A DNA stretch of 64,000 nucleotides from Arthrobotrys musiformis (Eukaryota > Ascomycota > Orbiliomycetes > Orbiliales > Orbiliaceae), in NCBI GenBank assembly GCA_036971715.1, contig JAVHJL010000005.1:1798001-1862000 (forward strand), in the 5' to 3' direction. The position numbers and the translations under genes were made by a program. Below, piece by piece: positions 36,401 through 47,217 of this stretch (position 1 is its first letter; the number at the start of each line of letters is the position of its first letter). Below the pieces are notes generated by a model, which saw only the letters and a list, made by a program, of their open reading frames with translations, had not been told where the DNA came from and made no database searches.

Positions 36401-39318
36401 CCCACGAGATCGGGGGTCTTCCAAATTTGCTATCTTTGGAATCTAGCTGCCTCGTTGACGGCTCCTGGCCTACCAGTAGTGAAAATATCCCGTAGAAGGC
36501 TATAGTATGCCATTCGGAAAATGATAGGAGGAACGGTTCCTCGTCTGAGCCTGGGTAGTCTGCCATGATGTGCTTGCAGAACTGTCGATGGCTCCAATAT
36601 CGCTCCTGCGGATCTCTGAAGATATACCCCCTTGCCAATTCCACCAATTCTTCGTCCTCTTGGCCCGACTTTCGAAGGTGATGGCCCCAATTCCAGGAGG
36701 AATATCCCAAAAGTGGATTTGCAGGTAGGATTTGTGCTTCACTGATAACAAATTGGTCCTTCGTCTGCAACGAGACCTTTTTGCAGATGGGCTGGAATTG
36801 AATATAGGTAAGGCAGGTACGAGCGATATAAGCGTGACACTTTTCAACGGCCTGTCCGAGGGCGGAGCCACGTTCTGCGAAATAGTCTTTCAAGCTAGAA
36901 TGGAAGAAACGAACGGTCTTGGTTTCCGTATCTACAGTGACCATGCCCAGGCAGCATCTTAAAAAGGTTTTTGGCCGATATAAGCTCTCCCTGTTTAGAG
37001 TCTCATCACCTGGGCGGACGGCGAGTGCGTGGAGAAGTTCGTCCACCGTAAGAGGTCTCGCGGCTAGCCAGACCCATGCCAGGATGCTAGTCGCTAGTTC
37101 TCGGTTTTCGATTCGTTCTACCATCTTGTCAATTGCTGAGTTGAGACCTGATTGTAGAGATTGAAGATTGTTTTTGCAATCTGTTATCGTTCTTTCACCG
37201 AGATTGGCACTTTCACCTAGAACTAACTTGATATGCAAAACAGGGATCAAGAAACTGCAGGAAAGTAAGCATATAAACACCCTTTAATGGGAAGAGCCAA
37301 ACAGCAGCAAGGCGGTTATATTACGAACACTCCATCAGAAAGTTCCAAAATCTTCTTTACTATTTCGTTCTCTAGAACCGAGTTGATGGGCATATCTCCT
37401 AATCTCCGTGCGTCATCGATTTCCCGTTTTATAAAAGCTTTGATATCTGGTTCTTGTGCTCTAATCCGGAATATCTGCACCGTCGACTCCTCGAGGTGGG
37501 TGGTAACTATAGACTGAATATGCTCGCGGCCTGTGCATATCAATCGAAACTTAGTCCGTCCGGAAGGCTTGAAATATTTACATATCTCTGCCGGATTAGT
37601 GTATTCATCCAAAGCGTCTATGCAAATGAATGTCTCATCAAATTCTTGGCAGACTTCATGGAGCATCTCAATTCTCCCGTCCATGGAGATACCATCTTGT
37701 CGTTTCCGCCAGGCTTCTTCGACGAATAGAGGTGTTTTGGACGAACTCCGGAGTAGCTGCTTGATTATTGCGCCAATCACTTTTTCCATTGTTTGTGAGC
37801 TTCTGTCGTTTATGTCCATATAGACATACGCTACACCTATTTTCGGGGCATCCTGACTTGCTTGAAGTAAGTAGTCGATAAGAACAGACCTGGTCGTACG
37901 TTGTTAGTTATTTTCCCTATATAAGGATATACTTAATATAATACCACTGCATACATAGACTTAGTTTTTCCAGCACCCGGTATCCCAAGTGCAAATAGCA
38001 GGAAGCTCTCATGGTTTTCCCTCCATTTTTTAAATTCTTCTAAAAGCGACGTACTGGTGCCCTGGATGAGTCTGTTGCGAGTATCCTCGTGTTTTACTGC
38101 GGGCTGGAGCGGCGAGAGCCATTCGCAGATCTCATTTTTCAACAGGTCTGGCGCTCTGTTAGAAATTATATTGGCCCCATGAAGACGACTTGCGCGGTAT
38201 CTCACCATTTCGGTCCTGTTTTATCTCGTGTATTCCTTCTTCAATACCATCGAGCCTAAGAGAGACTGTGGGAATATGTTAAATTTCATTCACGTTACAA
38301 TCGAAGTTGATAGAAATTTGATTTCAAACTCACGGTTTTGCATTTGCTGGCCCATCTTGGGAGTATTTTCGATTTCCATGGATGGAATACGAGTTACGAG
38401 TTCCTTCGCATAGGCGGCAGCGGTGACAGATGCGTAGCCCTGCCACCGGTCATTTTTATGCTCGTCCGCATAATCAGATATTCCACGGATGACCAAACAA
38501 GGGAAGTTATCCATCAATCCGAAAGCCTCCATTTCGACACAACATGCTCCTAGTTGGTCGCCTATTCTGTCCCTCTGCGCTCGACTTTTTATAACTTGAT
38601 TACCGGAAGCGATGGTTCCGTAGTGGACTTTTGGATCCGGGGAGTGTATTTCCGCCCCCCGCTGCGATTTACATTGTGGACATGGGCGACTACGTCGAGC
38701 TTGTGAGTCTTCTCTGTAAAGTGGATCGTTCTCTCGGCCTTGATACCCCCAAAGTTCATCTTCCTCCATCCCTTCCTGTAGGTTGAGGTGCTTGACCAGA
38801 CCATGGATTTTGCTTCTACCAAGAAGCTGTTCTCGTTTCATAACCCCCATTACTCTAACGAGTCCGACATGTGGTTTATTCAAAGAGCCAGTGGGAGTGA
38901 TCCCATCAGGCCCCCATTTTCCAAAGTCGCTTTGTACCACGCCAGGACTCCTTCCAGTCGGTTCGCTAACCACAATATCGCCGAGTCTCACCGGGTACTT
39001 AGAACTCGGAATCCCGCCTCCGATCCCAACCATGAGGATGTACCTCACGTTGGGAAACGTCTTCATGATATTCGAGCCCAATGTGCTGGCAGCAACGCCG
39101 CCGGGTTCATTAGCACACGCCATTACGACGTTGTGCGCCCCGATTCTTCCCAGCGTGTAGGTATTCGAATCATTCCCTGCGACATCGAGGTCGTCATGTT
39201 CCTCATCGAGCATCATTGTTGCGGCTGCCGATTCGATGGCAAGCGCTGATATCCAGGCGATAACGTAGTCATTGTGTGAGCGGGTGAGCGGCTCTTGCTT
39301 GACGACGCCAAGCGCCAT
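33468..39318 (-). CDS. Fungal NOD-like receptor: PNP-like, NACHT, ankyrin repeats (1863 aa)
   Basis: Exons 39318..38334, 38265..38206, 38153..37955, 37889..37329, 37254..33468; total 5592 nt. Residues about 15-320 are a purine-nucleoside-phosphorylase-like domain (YVIAWISALAIESAAA, ILMVGIGGGIP, VRLGDIVVSEP, CCVEMEAFGL, VIRGISDYADEH). NACHT follows: P-loop GIPGAGKT (about 404-411), Walker B-like FICIDALDEY (about 498), then GVFLIPVLHIKLVL and a winged-helix part with HSSLKDYF. From about 880, some 22 diverged ankyrin repeats. The end has a CxxC motif (CQKC), a basic Lys/Arg stretch and two tandem IKQE motifs. Such proteins act in fungal non-self recognition and incompatibility; the ligand here is unknown. 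Intron 4 uses an unusual donor (GTTCGT) but is needed for the frame. It is head-to-head with the AAA ATPase gene, 907 bp apart. Confidence 0.93.
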
Positions 39319-40225
39319 TTTTGTACCAGTTCCCCTGCAGGGTATTGTTAAAAAATATCTATGAATATGCGACTTTCGTTAACGTTTAATTGTTTTGAAA
39401 AGTTCGCAGATTGCATGGCCTCGAAGACCAATTGATAAAAATAATATTGAAGATGGGTTCAGAAATTCGAGTTGGAGTTCTGCTCGAGGGGGAAGCCGTG
39501 GCTAGATCTTACCACATCAACCCTCGAGGCTTCGTCCGCGGCGCCTATAGATATCGATATCTATTGATATAGTAGAGAATATAAGGCGCCTCAAGGCTCC
39601 CAAATACCCTCAAAATCGACGAGTGTCCACATTCGACTTGGCTTACACTCGACGGCTCAAAAGGCGTCTACATAGGCGCTCAGCTTTCCCCGCGTCCTGC
39701 ATGTGCAGGCAATTGCAATCACTCGCCTGTAGAGCTGTATCTCCTACTGGCTGAGGGATCCTTGAATCCTGCGTTGACAGTCAGCCTTCCCACACCACAA
39801 CAACAGAAGCTCTCGGTTGCGAGCTTGTGGATTGCCCAGCGCAGAAGCGGGATGGATGGGTAAAATGCCCGGGGGTATGTATCAATAACCCAATTTAATG
39901 CGAAAATTTAGAGGGGAGAAGAGGGGAATATCTTGGTAACGCTGAAGGCTAACATGCATGTTTGATGTTGCAGGGGCAGCTACGCAGCAGCATGACCCAA
40001 TTGATTTGGGCTTTGTGAGGCTGTAGCCATTGTCATATATCATAAGCATGCGCATGGTCTCTCGAATTTAATTTTATAAAGCGGAAATGCCCATCTTTTC
40101 GAAATTTCGTCGCATTTGTGCGGTATATGACTTTCGTAGTAGCGCGTAGCTTCTACGTACTCGACCTCTTTTTCGAAAGAATCAATTGATTGAATCGGGT
40201 TTGGCCAGAACACAGTCGGCTCAGA
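39319..40225. promoter_or_regulatory. 907-bp divergent promoter region, NLR and AAA ATPase genes
   Basis: The only non-coding region between two head-to-head genes. Contains a GGCGCC-bounded block at about 39540-39590 with a perfect 18-bp palindrome, ATAGATATCGATATCTAT (39547-39564). No gene within. Shared regulation is an inference from the layout. Confidence 0.45.
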
Positions 40226-42608
40226 ATGAATACCAAGGACCACGACCGTGTCGGCCAAGGCACAAAATGCGAAGTCAAGCAGCTTTACAATCACTCCGCA
40301 GAAGGAACGCCATTATGGTCCGACTTCGACGACCCGGCAAAAGAAGAACAACGACTCCAGGCGGCAGGCCTCCGATCAGCGATCATTCAACGATTTTGCA
40401 AAAAGAAAGACGCAGGCGAAGATGGCCAACCGGGCCCTTGGCAAACTCAATCACTCGAGATCCAGAGCCCCCGCTTGAGGAAATTCCTCGATGAGGCCTT
40501 CGCCGGCCATCCGGACTGGAGCTCCGGGCCCACGCCATTTACGTTTACCCCTCCCTTCAGAGGGCTTTTCCACGTCTGGGGTAAGATTTTGGATGGGTCT
40601 GGGAGTAAACAGACGGAATATCCTATCAGAGTCGAGGTTGCGCTGCTTCGTGAGGCGCTAAAATCGTCTCTTGCGCCCTATTTCTCCGAGCTGGAGCATA
40701 TAAAAGAGGCGAAGACGATTGGATTTAAATCCGTATGGCTTCTATTTCCTCCCGGTACCCTTGTCGTAACAGATATGGGTGGTCATATATGTGTATCTAA
40801 ACTTCAAGCCATCACATTTGAAGTGAAAAAGGAAGGATTTTTCGACAGTCATCCGGATAGATGGTGTCTAGATTTGATCCGTTACGATTGGAACGGAAGC
40901 TATTGCGGTTTTAGGACGGGGGTCGCTTATATTGATGACTTTACGGGATCACATTCGGTGACGATGCTGAGTGCCTATCCTTTCGAATTCCTAGAAGACG
41001 AAGCTGGGACCCGCAAGCGATTGATCGATCGAGGGCGAAAGTTCCTATCTCTCCGTGGGTTCTCTGTCAAAAATTGTACGGGAAGCAAATTCGTTATCGA
41101 AAAGGGGTTTTTCCAAGACAAGGAAGTCGTAAAGCCGGTAAGCCACGTCCAATTCTTTAGACCAAATTCAACTTGTCTTAGGCGTGAAGACCTAACAACA
41201 AAGGTTTTACGATAGGTCTCTGGACGGGTTATCGTCGATGCATACGCTTACTATAAATGCCAAAGTCAAATGGCTCCACGGCTATCTCGAGACCGGGAAG
41301 GAGCTACACCTGCGGAGCCACCTGAAAACGAGCAAACTCAAACATTGCCAGGAAGGAAAGAAAGGAAGGAGGAATTGTTCCCTTTGAGTGACGCAGAACT
41401 CCTCCTCTGTATTCCCCGAGTTAAAGGCTTTGATTTGAAGACGAAGGAATGGGGTACGTATACGCCGATTTCAAAGTGCTAGTTATACGTGCCATTCATA
41501 TACGTATACCCCGGCTTATAGGCTTAGTAGCTGACAAGTCTCGATGTTTCTATTAGCCGAGTTCAATGTGGACGATATTCAAGACCCTGAGTGGAATGAA
41601 ACTGCCTATGAAAAATTGGTTCTTCGCGAGGGTGAGAAGGAGTTAGTCGCGGCCTTTGCAGATCGTGCAAAAAGCAGAGCCCAAAAGTTCGATGATTTTA
41701 TATCAAACAAAGGTGAAACGAAACCTGTCTAGTTCATGTCCAAGTAAAATTGGAACTTTTATAGTTTAGCTAACAGGACCAATTGATCAGGGGAGGGAAT
41801 AATAATATTACTTTGCGGTCCACCGGGTGTTGGAAAAACCCTCACTGCGGAGGCAGGTATGTTATAAAGATTATTTGCCTTACAAAGAAAGGATTTACAG
41901 CATGTTGACTCTCATGAAAACCAGCGGCTGAGAAATCAAACGTACCGCTTTACGTTTTGGGTGCAGGCGAGCTTGGAACGACCCCTAATGAGGTCGAAAC
42001 CGCTCTCGATAGAGCGCTAGAGTGCTGCCGACTATGGGACGCAGTACTCCTCCTGGACGAGGGAGATGTGTTCTTAGAGGATAGAAGCTCTGGTAGTGCA
42101 AATCAAAACGGATTGGTGTCTGGTAAGCCTCTGTCACAAAAACAACATTTACGAAGATCCCTTTGTATCGTCGTAAGTTAATTTAACTAACTGTATCTTG
42201 ACTTTTGGTTTAGTTTTCCTCCGACGGCTGGAATATTATCAAGGGTTGATGTTTCTAACCACCAACAGAATCAAAGCCATCGATCCCGCATTTCGATCAC
42301 GGGCAGATCTTATATTGCCATATCCTAGTCTCAACGCAACGGCACGGCGGGAAATCTGGTCAAACTTTTTAGGCCGTCTTGCGCCAGGTACGTTTCAATT
42401 CAGCGACGACGAATTGGGCGAGCTGGCGCAAAATGATCTGAATGGCAGAGAAATCAAGAATATGATCAAGACGGCTCAAATACTGTCCACCCCTGACGGC
42501 GTGTTGACCATGAAGCATCTTCGTGTTGTCCTAGATATCCGGAAGAGATGTTATGACGCTGAGGATGCTGAAGTAGAGGAACCTACAATCAAGCGGCAGA
42601 AAATTTAA
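40226..42608 (+). CDS. DUF7025-AAA ATPase (654 aa)
   Basis: Exons 40226..41137, 41216..41453, 41557..41712, 41791..41856, 41925..42122, 42214..42608; total 1965 nt. Residues about 110-300 match the fungal DUF7025 region (LLFPPGTLVVTDM, YPFEFLED, RKRLIDRGRKFLSLRG), followed by GRVIVDAYAYY. The ATPase core has Walker A GPPGVGKT (445-452), Walker B AVLLLDEGD (about 497), sensor-1 TTNR (about 539) and FRSR as the arginine-finger region (about 550). The lid is LSTPDG...MKHLRVVL. Walker B reads DEGD where DEAD is common, but both acids are present. AAA proteins of this class are abundant in fungi with unknown substrates. The TTG frame upstream is not a start; ATG 40226 opens the coding region. Confidence 0.9.
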
Positions 42609-43091
42609 GGGAAAATTTGAGGGTAGGCATATGTCCATATATACTTAATTATTTATTTATTTGGGGTGCTTTCAGATGTATAAAGGGCGTGGATCGTCTT
42701 GTGTCTAGCCTACTCGGGATAGTGGGTTTTGGATTTTGTCCCCGGGGATACTTTAAATTTATAGACAGATGTATATGTATGTACGCATACTTTAGCTATG
42801 ATCAAGTCACTAAGAGTTTAATTTAGAAGATATAAGGTTCGGTAGCTAATTTTAGGTAGCTGATCTTTTTGCAAAATTATCTTGTCTCGAACCCGGGTCT
42901 AGACCCTGAAGAATTATCAATAAAGTCTTTTGTATCCAGAGCGATACCATGTGATGACAATGGCATATATATATCAAAATTTCAGCGAAATACATAGCCA
43001 CAATTGATAGATCTTCAAATTTGGTTATCTATAGCTAGGTATCTACCTACATAGCAGCTACGGTACCGTATTCTGAGCGCTTAAATACTAA
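42609..43091. other. Convergent 3' spacer
   Basis: AT-rich, between the AAA ATPase gene (plus) and the GST-like gene (minus). One unsupported short frame (42617-42826). TAGGTAGCTA-type sequence near 42850 and 43035. Confidence 0.35.
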
Positions 43092-44050
43092 TTAGTAAGT
43101 AAGCCTGGCCAAAACGCCTTTATCCTCGAAGGCCCTCATAAACCTCTTCACAACCTCCCCACCCCATCCCTCAATCTTCTCCCAAACATCCGGTGGCCCT
43201 GCCTCCCTCGCCCACATGAGATATCCAAGCAACCTAAAATCTGCATAACTGACCTTCTCTCCCTGTACAAACGGTCCTCCATTCCTATCAAGGAACTCCG
43301 CCAACGCCCTCATTCCATTCTCCATTTTCTCCCACGCCCCTTCATTCACCTTTTTCTGCTTGAACTCTTTAACGGGCATCTTCATCCACTTTGGTCTCGT
43401 TTCATGGAAATACGCTGCACTCCTCTCTGGAAGTACTAAATCCACATCGCAAAGGACCAAACCGACGAACGAGTCCATCAAGTTCGCGTTGAAAAATTTG
43501 ACAGCCTCATCAGTGATGACACTATCAAAGTCAATCGGTGGGGTGGGATGGACGTCATTCAGATATTTTGCAATGTCGGCGCTGTCGGTTAAGTATTTGA
43601 CTTGAGGCTCTGAGCCGTCATTTTGGGTTGTAGTCACACGCATCATAGGGAGCGTATACGGCATCAACCCGCCTTTAGAAGCGATTCTGGAAATTCCCGT
43701 TATTATCGTCAGTTATTTGATATATTAATATTCTTAATTCGGCGTAACTATCCGCTACTCGCATGCCACATACCCCATTTCGGCGAGGCGGACTCGAATA
43801 TCGGGATATTCAACCCATTCCGTCTCGTATGGAACCCCCTTGTAGTTTAGAACACCACGAGCATTCCAAACGTTTGGTGACCTATACATATTAAAGTTTG
43901 GACCGAATTAATATCTTTACAATCCGAACAATCGGTAGATTCGAAACTATCGATCTACACTCAAGCATGTGCGTGGCGTGTAACTTACCAACTCCTTGGA
44001 GGAGTGGTATTTGTCGGAATATCAAAAAATGTATATTGGGTCGTAGCCAT
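43092..44050 (-). CDS. Glutathione S-transferase-like protein (254 aa)
   Basis: Exons 44050..43989, 43881..43774, 43686..43092; total 765 nt. N-terminal thioredoxin-like half (1-95): SPNVWNARGVLNYKGVPY resembles the SPxxxKxxxxLxxKGxPY pattern of UstS/GstA-like GSTs; it ends in the glutathione-binding S-A-D-I segment (TDSADIAKYLND). The C-terminal half is all-helical: GPFVQGEKVSYADFRLLGYL is the typical GST helix-6 N-cap (SYADF). GSTs conjugate glutathione to electrophiles in the cytosol; close fungal relatives act in detoxification or secondary metabolism. No biosynthetic cluster is visible around it. Start ATG is followed by MATTQYTFFDIPTNTTPPRS. The next gene on the left is convergent, the AAA ATPase. 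Confidence 0.88.
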
Positions 44051-45561
44051 TGTATCTGGCTTCAATTGGTTCTATTGGATTGATATCGAAGTTAGGAGTG
44101 TTTCTTGATAAAAATAGCAATTTTAGAATAGAAGATTCGAAAGAATCCGAATTGCGACGAGTGTGTTGTTGTTGTTGTTGCAGTGTTGTTGTTGTAGATG
44201 GTAACCGAGGTCCGGGGTCTTGAAGTGGAAATCCAGATATCACAGCTCTCAATTCGATTCAATTGAAAGCCGAGGGAACTGGCTCCTACTTATAGAATCT
44301 GACCTTCTTCTTGCTCAAAGGAATAGTATACTTAAAACATAGAATGAGGAAGTCGCTCATGTCCTACCTGCAACTGCCGAATCCTACTCTGCATTTTGCA
44401 ATTTGTCCTGGGGTTTAAGCTTCAAATCGAATCGGCGGCCAAGTCCGACCGTACTTTGCGGGGGGTAATTATATAGAATAGGGTATCTACAGGGTTATTA
44501 CTGAAAACGAGTGCTACTCGGCACGCGAAAACGCGAACTGTGACGTCTTCCTTTTCTCCGTTTTGAGTTTTTACCTTGTGCGCATATGCGGGGTGAGGAT
44601 ACCAATACAAGTAACTGATAGTCACAACATATAACGACGATTGAAGAGAGAAGATGGTGGGTAGGACAAAGAACTATCATTACAAGCTACGCCGTCAATT
44701 GAAATCCTAAATGATTCGAAAAAAGTTCATTCATGCGCGCTCCGGAATACCGAGGTGGATTGGTAATCATAGCTAGTTTTTGCGACGCCCGAGGACGGAA
44801 AAGTCAGCGGGGTACAGCATGAATTGTGGGGATATAGGAGCGCCCCAGGTCATGATCCCATGCTTAGGTAAAGTTGAAGGCTCAGCAGCGGTTGATTTTA
44901 GGATTTTCATTGACGGTTCCGGGATATAGCTATAGTGTGTTCTGATATAGCATAGATCTATAGACGCTTCGGGTGGCTGAGTAAATTAATGTGATATTCC
45001 GTATGCATGACATGTAGGAAATGAATCATCCTGATTTTTCGACTGTAGGATCTTAAATCAAGCATCATCAGGAGGATGCGTTTTAATGAGGCTCGAATGT
45101 TCTTGGAAATAACGTTAAGCGGTATTGGCGGGCCTGGGCCAATTTGTGGTATTTTGGGGATCGGTTGTGTGGTGTCACCAACAAGTGTTAGGGCGTAGAC
45201 GAAATCTGGTCTGTTGATATAAATTAAATGTTGAATGTTTCTACGAGTGTTTTGGTTATATCTACAGCGGCACCTGGAAAGATTTAAGGGGAAAATAAGG
45301 AGAAAAATTGATTCATGCATTCGCTATTTGGTTTCAAGCAGTAATGTTACATTAGTAACGTTAGTCGTGAGTTCATGACCTCATAATCAATAATCTGATA
45401 GGGATTAAAAAGCCAAAGCTGTCGCAACGTGCATGAGAAACAAAAGTAAGATATACCCTTCCGTCAAAGTAATTCGAACCAACGTTACACGTTGACAGTA
45501 ACTCCATTGGTTTCAAAACCACAGTTTGACAAGGAGGACAAACAACATCTCAAAGGGGGTT
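44051..45561. other. Intergenic spacer with one coding-like fragment
   Basis: About 1.5 kb. A minus-strand frame at 45320..44958 contains RPDFVYALTLVGDTTQPIPK and looks protein-like, but I found no matching upstream exon of credible intron size. Could be a decayed gene end. Otherwise featureless. Confidence 0.3.
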
Positions 45562-47217
45562 TCAAAACTTCTTAAAAAGGTTCTTGAACCTCTCTCTCTT
45601 CGAGCTTCGCATGCTAGCACTACTATTCGGTCGATCAACGCCACAAGCCGTACCGGGCCTTTGAGGTAGTTGTGTCTCGGGACCGTTAGACATTGGTAAA
45701 CGAACCGAATGTGTAGAAGGCGAGTTATAGCTAGCTCGACGGAGATGGTTATCATTGGGGATAGGAACGGTAAGGTGGTTGCCGAAGAAGGTCCTTCGAC
45801 GGCTGACGTTCGGAGTGCTGTTGTTGTTCTCCTCGGGTGTATTGGGGAGAGGAAGTGTACTGGTGCTCCCATAGAGGTGCATGCTGTTCTGGAGAGGAGT
45901 GATGGGGATTGGTGGCCTAAGGTTGAGTTCCTTGTATTTTTTGGAGGGAGAAAGAGAGGCTGAGGGAGTGGCGCGCGCGCGCCTGGGTACTGGCCATTCG
46001 ACAGGCGAGGGTGGGCGTATAATTTGGAACCCCTTGGTTTGACGTGGTGCGTCCGCGAGGGAGGTTTTTGGATCCTTTGGTGGAGGGGGTGGTGGCCTGG
46101 TTGGCGGCGGTGGGTAGAAAGGCGCGGATGGTACAATCGTTACCTTTGTTTTATTGAGAGTTGAGCTATCGGGCTCTGAAGTAGGAGCATTCTCCTTATT
46201 TGATTCCGGGGAGTAGGCAACATCAGGCTGCGTATCATGGTTCGGCAGCCCGATTTCAGAAGGAGGAGGGCGACGGCGCCCTCTTGGTTGCGAATCTGGA
46301 GTCTTTCGGACTTCAAAGGGGTCTGGTTCAGTGGTCGTGATTTTCGCATTCCAAAGGATGCTTTCTTTGTGTTCCGGTGGGACTCGGCCAAGGGATCGAA
46401 AGAGGCGTTGAGCCTCTACCGTTCCATAAACCTTGGTCTCAAAGTGCTTTGGTCCCTTTGGTATCAATGCCGCGGTCATATCGTCGTCGTAGGGGCGGAT
46501 AAGAGTGCGATCTTCCAATGCCACCTCTTTGGCAGAGTGTTTTGTAAATGTGACTTCCTTTGCTGTCACAATTTCCGCGCCCTCGAGAGCATCAAGACAC
46601 GAAGAAGTGATAGAGGGAGCTTGTTGGAAGCTTTCTACGTCAGAAGTCTCATGATCCTCGATTTTGACTTTGTCTTGAGTCCTAGCTTGATCCCCAATGT
46701 GGCCTTTGTCTTCAACTTTGGCTTGATCTCCGTCTCCGATTTGATTTTCACTCTCTGTTTGATCTCTAGCTTCAATTTGATCCTCAACCTCAAGTAGATC
46801 TTCAACTTTAGTTGTTTCAGGTGTTTCTTGAAAGCCAAAATCAAAAATAGGGTTTCCTAGGTTCAGTCCGTCTTTGGTCGTATTATAATCATCATCGTCA
46901 GATGCGTCGCCGGTTTCATCGTTGTCCTCTTTTGCTTCTTTCGCTTTAATTTGGTTCCTGACTCGATACTTTAGCATCTGGATACTTTTCTTCGGTGAGG
47001 GGAAGACGGAAGCATCTTGCGATTTGTCAGGATTTGAAAACTGAAGCGCTTCTTGCAATTCAACGGATTTACATGCCGAGAAACCGGCAGTCGGGGCGAC
47101 GAAACCGTCGACTTTCGCGTCGATCGCGATGGTGTTGTACCTCGTGGCACTATTTTCGTCCTGGATTCCATGACGTTCGCTGCACGGACGCCCATTGCTT
47201 TCCTTTTCTTTTTCCAT
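45562..47217 (-). CDS. Uncharacterised acidic, disordered protein (551 aa, intronless)
   Basis: Single uninterrupted frame from ATG 47217 to the stop at 45562. Residues 1-110 are Lys/Glu/Asp-rich. About 130-195 hold an imperfect acidic repeat (VEDQIEARDQ, ENQIGDGDQ, VEDKGHIGDQ, QDKVKIED). A conserved-looking segment lies at about 265-300 (KVYGTVEAQRLFRSLG, PPEHKESILWNAK). Then Pro-rich tracts (PPPPTRPPPPPPKDP) and Ser/Thr-rich sequence, ending in a basic, aromatic tail (KRERFKNLFKKF) that could be a membrane- or nucleic-acid-binding helix. I recognise no family. Likely a scaffold or signalling protein only by analogy. Alternative: an upstream exon may exist, but none was evident. Confidence 0.65.
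   Translation of the reverse strand: MEKEKESNGRPCSERHGIQDENSATRYNTIAIDAKVDGFVAPTAGFSACKSVELQEALQFSNPDKSQDASVFPSPKKSIQMLKYRVRNQIKAKEAKEDNDETGDASDDDDYNTTKDGLNLGNPIFDFGFQETPETTKVEDLLEVEDQIEARDQTESENQIGDGDQAKVEDKGHIGDQARTQDKVKIEDHETSDVESFQQAPSITSSCLDALEGAEIVTAKEVTFTKHSAKEVALEDRTLIRPYDDDMTAALIPKGPKHFETKVYGTVEAQRLFRSLGRVPPEHKESILWNAKITTTEPDPFEVRKTPDSQPRGRRRPPPSEIGLPNHDTQPDVAYSPESNKENAPTSEPDSSTLNKTKVTIVPSAPFYPPPPTRPPPPPPKDPKTSLADAPRQTKGFQIIRPPSPVEWPVPRRARATPSASLSPSKKYKELNLRPPIPITPLQNSMHLYGSTSTLPLPNTPEENNNSTPNVSRRRTFFGNHLTVPIPNDNHLRRASYNSPSTHSVRLPMSNGPETQLPQRPGTACGVDRPNSSASMRSSKRERFKNLFKKF
46650..46815 (-). repeat. Degenerate 18-24-bp coding repeat (acidic)
   Basis: Coding-strand units resemble GTTGAGGATCAAATTGAA with variation. 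They produce the VEDQ/IEDx-type repeats of the disordered protein, and are probably old minisatellite duplications. Confidence 0.5.

Noticed and set aside
37316..39318. PNP domain, NACHT part and ankyrin part as separate genes
   Set aside because: Introns with matching phases join all parts into one frame, as is known for fungal NLRs.
44958..45320. 120-aa minus-strand frame with protein-like segment
   Set aside because: No credible upstream exon; possible introns are about 34 nt, too short; no family.
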